Shown here piece by piece: positions 5,234-5,787 of a stretch of 5,787 bases of DNA. The notes under the pieces were generated by a model. The model made no database searches and was not told the DNA's origin. It worked only from the letters and a program-made list of their open reading frames with translations. The number at the start of each line of letters is the position of its first letter. The stretch's first letter is position 1. Where the stretch lies: positions 1 to 5,787 of the forward strand of contig CAKRDK010000043.1 of NCBI GenBank assembly GCA_934309475.1, read 5' to 3'. The translations under genes and the position numbers were made by a program. The DNA comes from an uncultured Roseburia sp. (lineage in GTDB: Bacteria; Bacillota; Clostridia; Lachnospirales; Lachnospiraceae).

Positions 5234-5593
5234 ATGAATGAAGATGTAAGGTCACAGTTAATCAGACAATTTCCGGTAGACGTAGTCGAGACAAAAGGCG
5301 AGATGGGATCTACCTATTATACATGTCCGTGTTGCGGTCGCTCATTGGCAAGAGGAATGGACAAGTGCAATAGCTGCGAACAGATTCTGAACTGGGAACA
5401 TGTAAATCAACATGAAGTTGAAAGAGGAACAAAGAAGGCAGTAATCGAGTTTGAAGTACCATTTGATTTCAAACCGGGTGACTGCAGAAAATGCCCGGTA
5501 TCATACATTGGAAAAAGTGGTGATGACCGTGTGTACGAATGCCCGATTAATATGAGGGGCGTTTGCAGACTGAAGATTGTAGACAACAAATAA
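5234..5593 (+). CDS. Small cysteine-rich zinc-ribbon protein
   Basis: The product is 119 residues, preceded by AGGAGG (5218-5223) with a rather long 10-base gap. There is no signal peptide or membrane segment. A zinc ribbon lies at residues 31-48: CPCCGRSLARGMDKCNSC, with knuckles C31-x-C33-C34 and C45-xx-C48. A second cysteine group follows: C84-xx-C87, C103 and C111, within FKPGDCRKCPVSY and a YECP...GVCRLK tail. That tail pattern may form a second metal site and is reminiscent of small proteins seen on clostridial mobile elements, from memory only. The gene is monocistronic between its own promoter and terminator. The function is unknown; binding of nucleic acid or protein through the ribbon is a reasonable guess. 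Confidence 0.8.
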   Translation: MNEDVRSQLIRQFPVDVVETKGEMGSTYYTCPCCGRSLARGMDKCNSCEQILNWEHVNQHEVERGTKKAVIEFEVPFDFKPGDCRKCPVSYIGKSGDDRVYECPINMRGVCRLKIVDNK

Positions 5594-5599
5594 AAATAG

Positions 5600-5632
5600 A
5601 GAGCAGAGCGTCGTGCTTTGCTCTATTTTTTT
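5600..5632 (+). terminator. Intrinsic terminator of the zinc-ribbon gene
   Basis: AGAGCAGAGC (5600-5609) pairs with GCTTTGCTCT (5615-5624) with one G-T wobble, around loop GTCGT. It is followed by A and a seven-base T run (5626-5632). An A-rich stretch before the stem could make it work in both directions. Confidence 0.88.
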
Positions 5633-5657
5633 GGGTAAAACGAGTGAAAATTTACTG

Positions 5658-5687
5658 TTAGTATAAGGGAAGCAAAAAGATTATAAT
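5658..5687 (+). promoter_or_regulatory. Candidate promoter of the gene cut by the window end
   Basis: A perfect TATAAT lies at 5682-5687. The best upstream element is TTAGTA (5658-5663) at an 18-base spacing, only 3 of 6 to TTGACA. The site follows a strong terminator, so a promoter is expected here. Confidence 0.45.
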
Positions 5688-5718
5688 GAAAAAAACGAAA
5701 AAACAGGGGTGAAAAAGA

Positions 5719-5787
5719 ATGACAGAGCAGACAAAAAAGCTGGCAGAGGCGTGCATAGAGCGTGCAATTGCAGAGCATGAGGTGGCA
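5719..5787 (+). CDS. Start of a gene truncated by the window edge, possibly a serine hydrolase (beta-lactamase-like)
   Basis: The ATG at 5719 is preceded by GGGGTGA (5706-5712) with a six-base gap. The frame stays open for 23 codons to the window end. The visible residues include LAEACIERAIAEHEVA (8-23), an amphipathic helix. Class C beta-lactamase-like serine hydrolases often begin with such a helix (xxIxxAIAExxVPGA) just before their first beta strand, so that family is a plausible guess. The catalytic SxxK and YxN motifs would lie outside the window, so the assignment cannot be tested here. Confidence 0.6.
   Translation, partial: MTEQTKKLAEACIERAIAEHEVA

Noticed and set aside
1..5787. CRISPR array, transposase, integrase or replication origin
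   Set aside because: No regularly spaced repeats, no recombinase or transposase motifs and no DnaA-box cluster were seen.

Overview
The window looks like chromosome of a low- to mid-GC Firmicute, most likely a gut-type Lachnospiraceae/Clostridia. The reasons are purine-rich AGGAGG-type ribosome binding sites in front of almost every gene, tRNA genes that do not encode CCA, sigma-A-like promoters with extended -10 boxes, and the protein families seen (a short two-cluster GltD-like flavoprotein, an M6 protease, a GNAT of a type I associate with this group). The assignment is inferred from style, not from a database match.

Layout, all genes on the + strand. (1) 1-331: the end of a tRNA operon, His(GTG, 5' end cut by the window)-Gln(TTG)-Lys(TTT), closed by a strong intrinsic terminator. 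(2) About 332-1976: an AT-rich block (20% to 35% GC in hand-counted 60-base rows). It holds a 57-codon open frame that looks like the 3' remnant of a larger gene, two small genes of unknown function (554-853 and 883-1149), and the peptidase-S51-like first part of a two-domain gene. (3) From about 1977 the base composition jumps to 42-52% GC. The change falls exactly where the two-domain gene passes from its S51-like half to a GNAT acetyltransferase half that has its own plausible start codon. The gene therefore looks like a recent fusion between incoming and resident DNA. (4) 2474-3727: a secreted M6-family metalloprotease, 41 bases after the fusion gene and probably co-transcribed with it. 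(5) 3860-5092: an FAD/NAD(P)H oxidoreductase of the GltD/NfnB type, with its own candidate promoter inside an inverted repeat. (6) 5234-5593: a small cysteine-rich (zinc-ribbon) protein between a good promoter and a good terminator. (7) 5719-end: the first 23 codons of a gene cut by the window, perhaps a serine hydrolase.

The genes do not form one pathway. The most interesting reading is a small accessory insertion next to a tRNA cluster. Its right edge seems to lie inside a coding sequence, creating the S51-GNAT fusion. Its left part carries a gene remnant plus two small coupled genes, in an arrangement like an orphan toxin-immunity tail. No CRISPR array, transposase or complete integrase is present.
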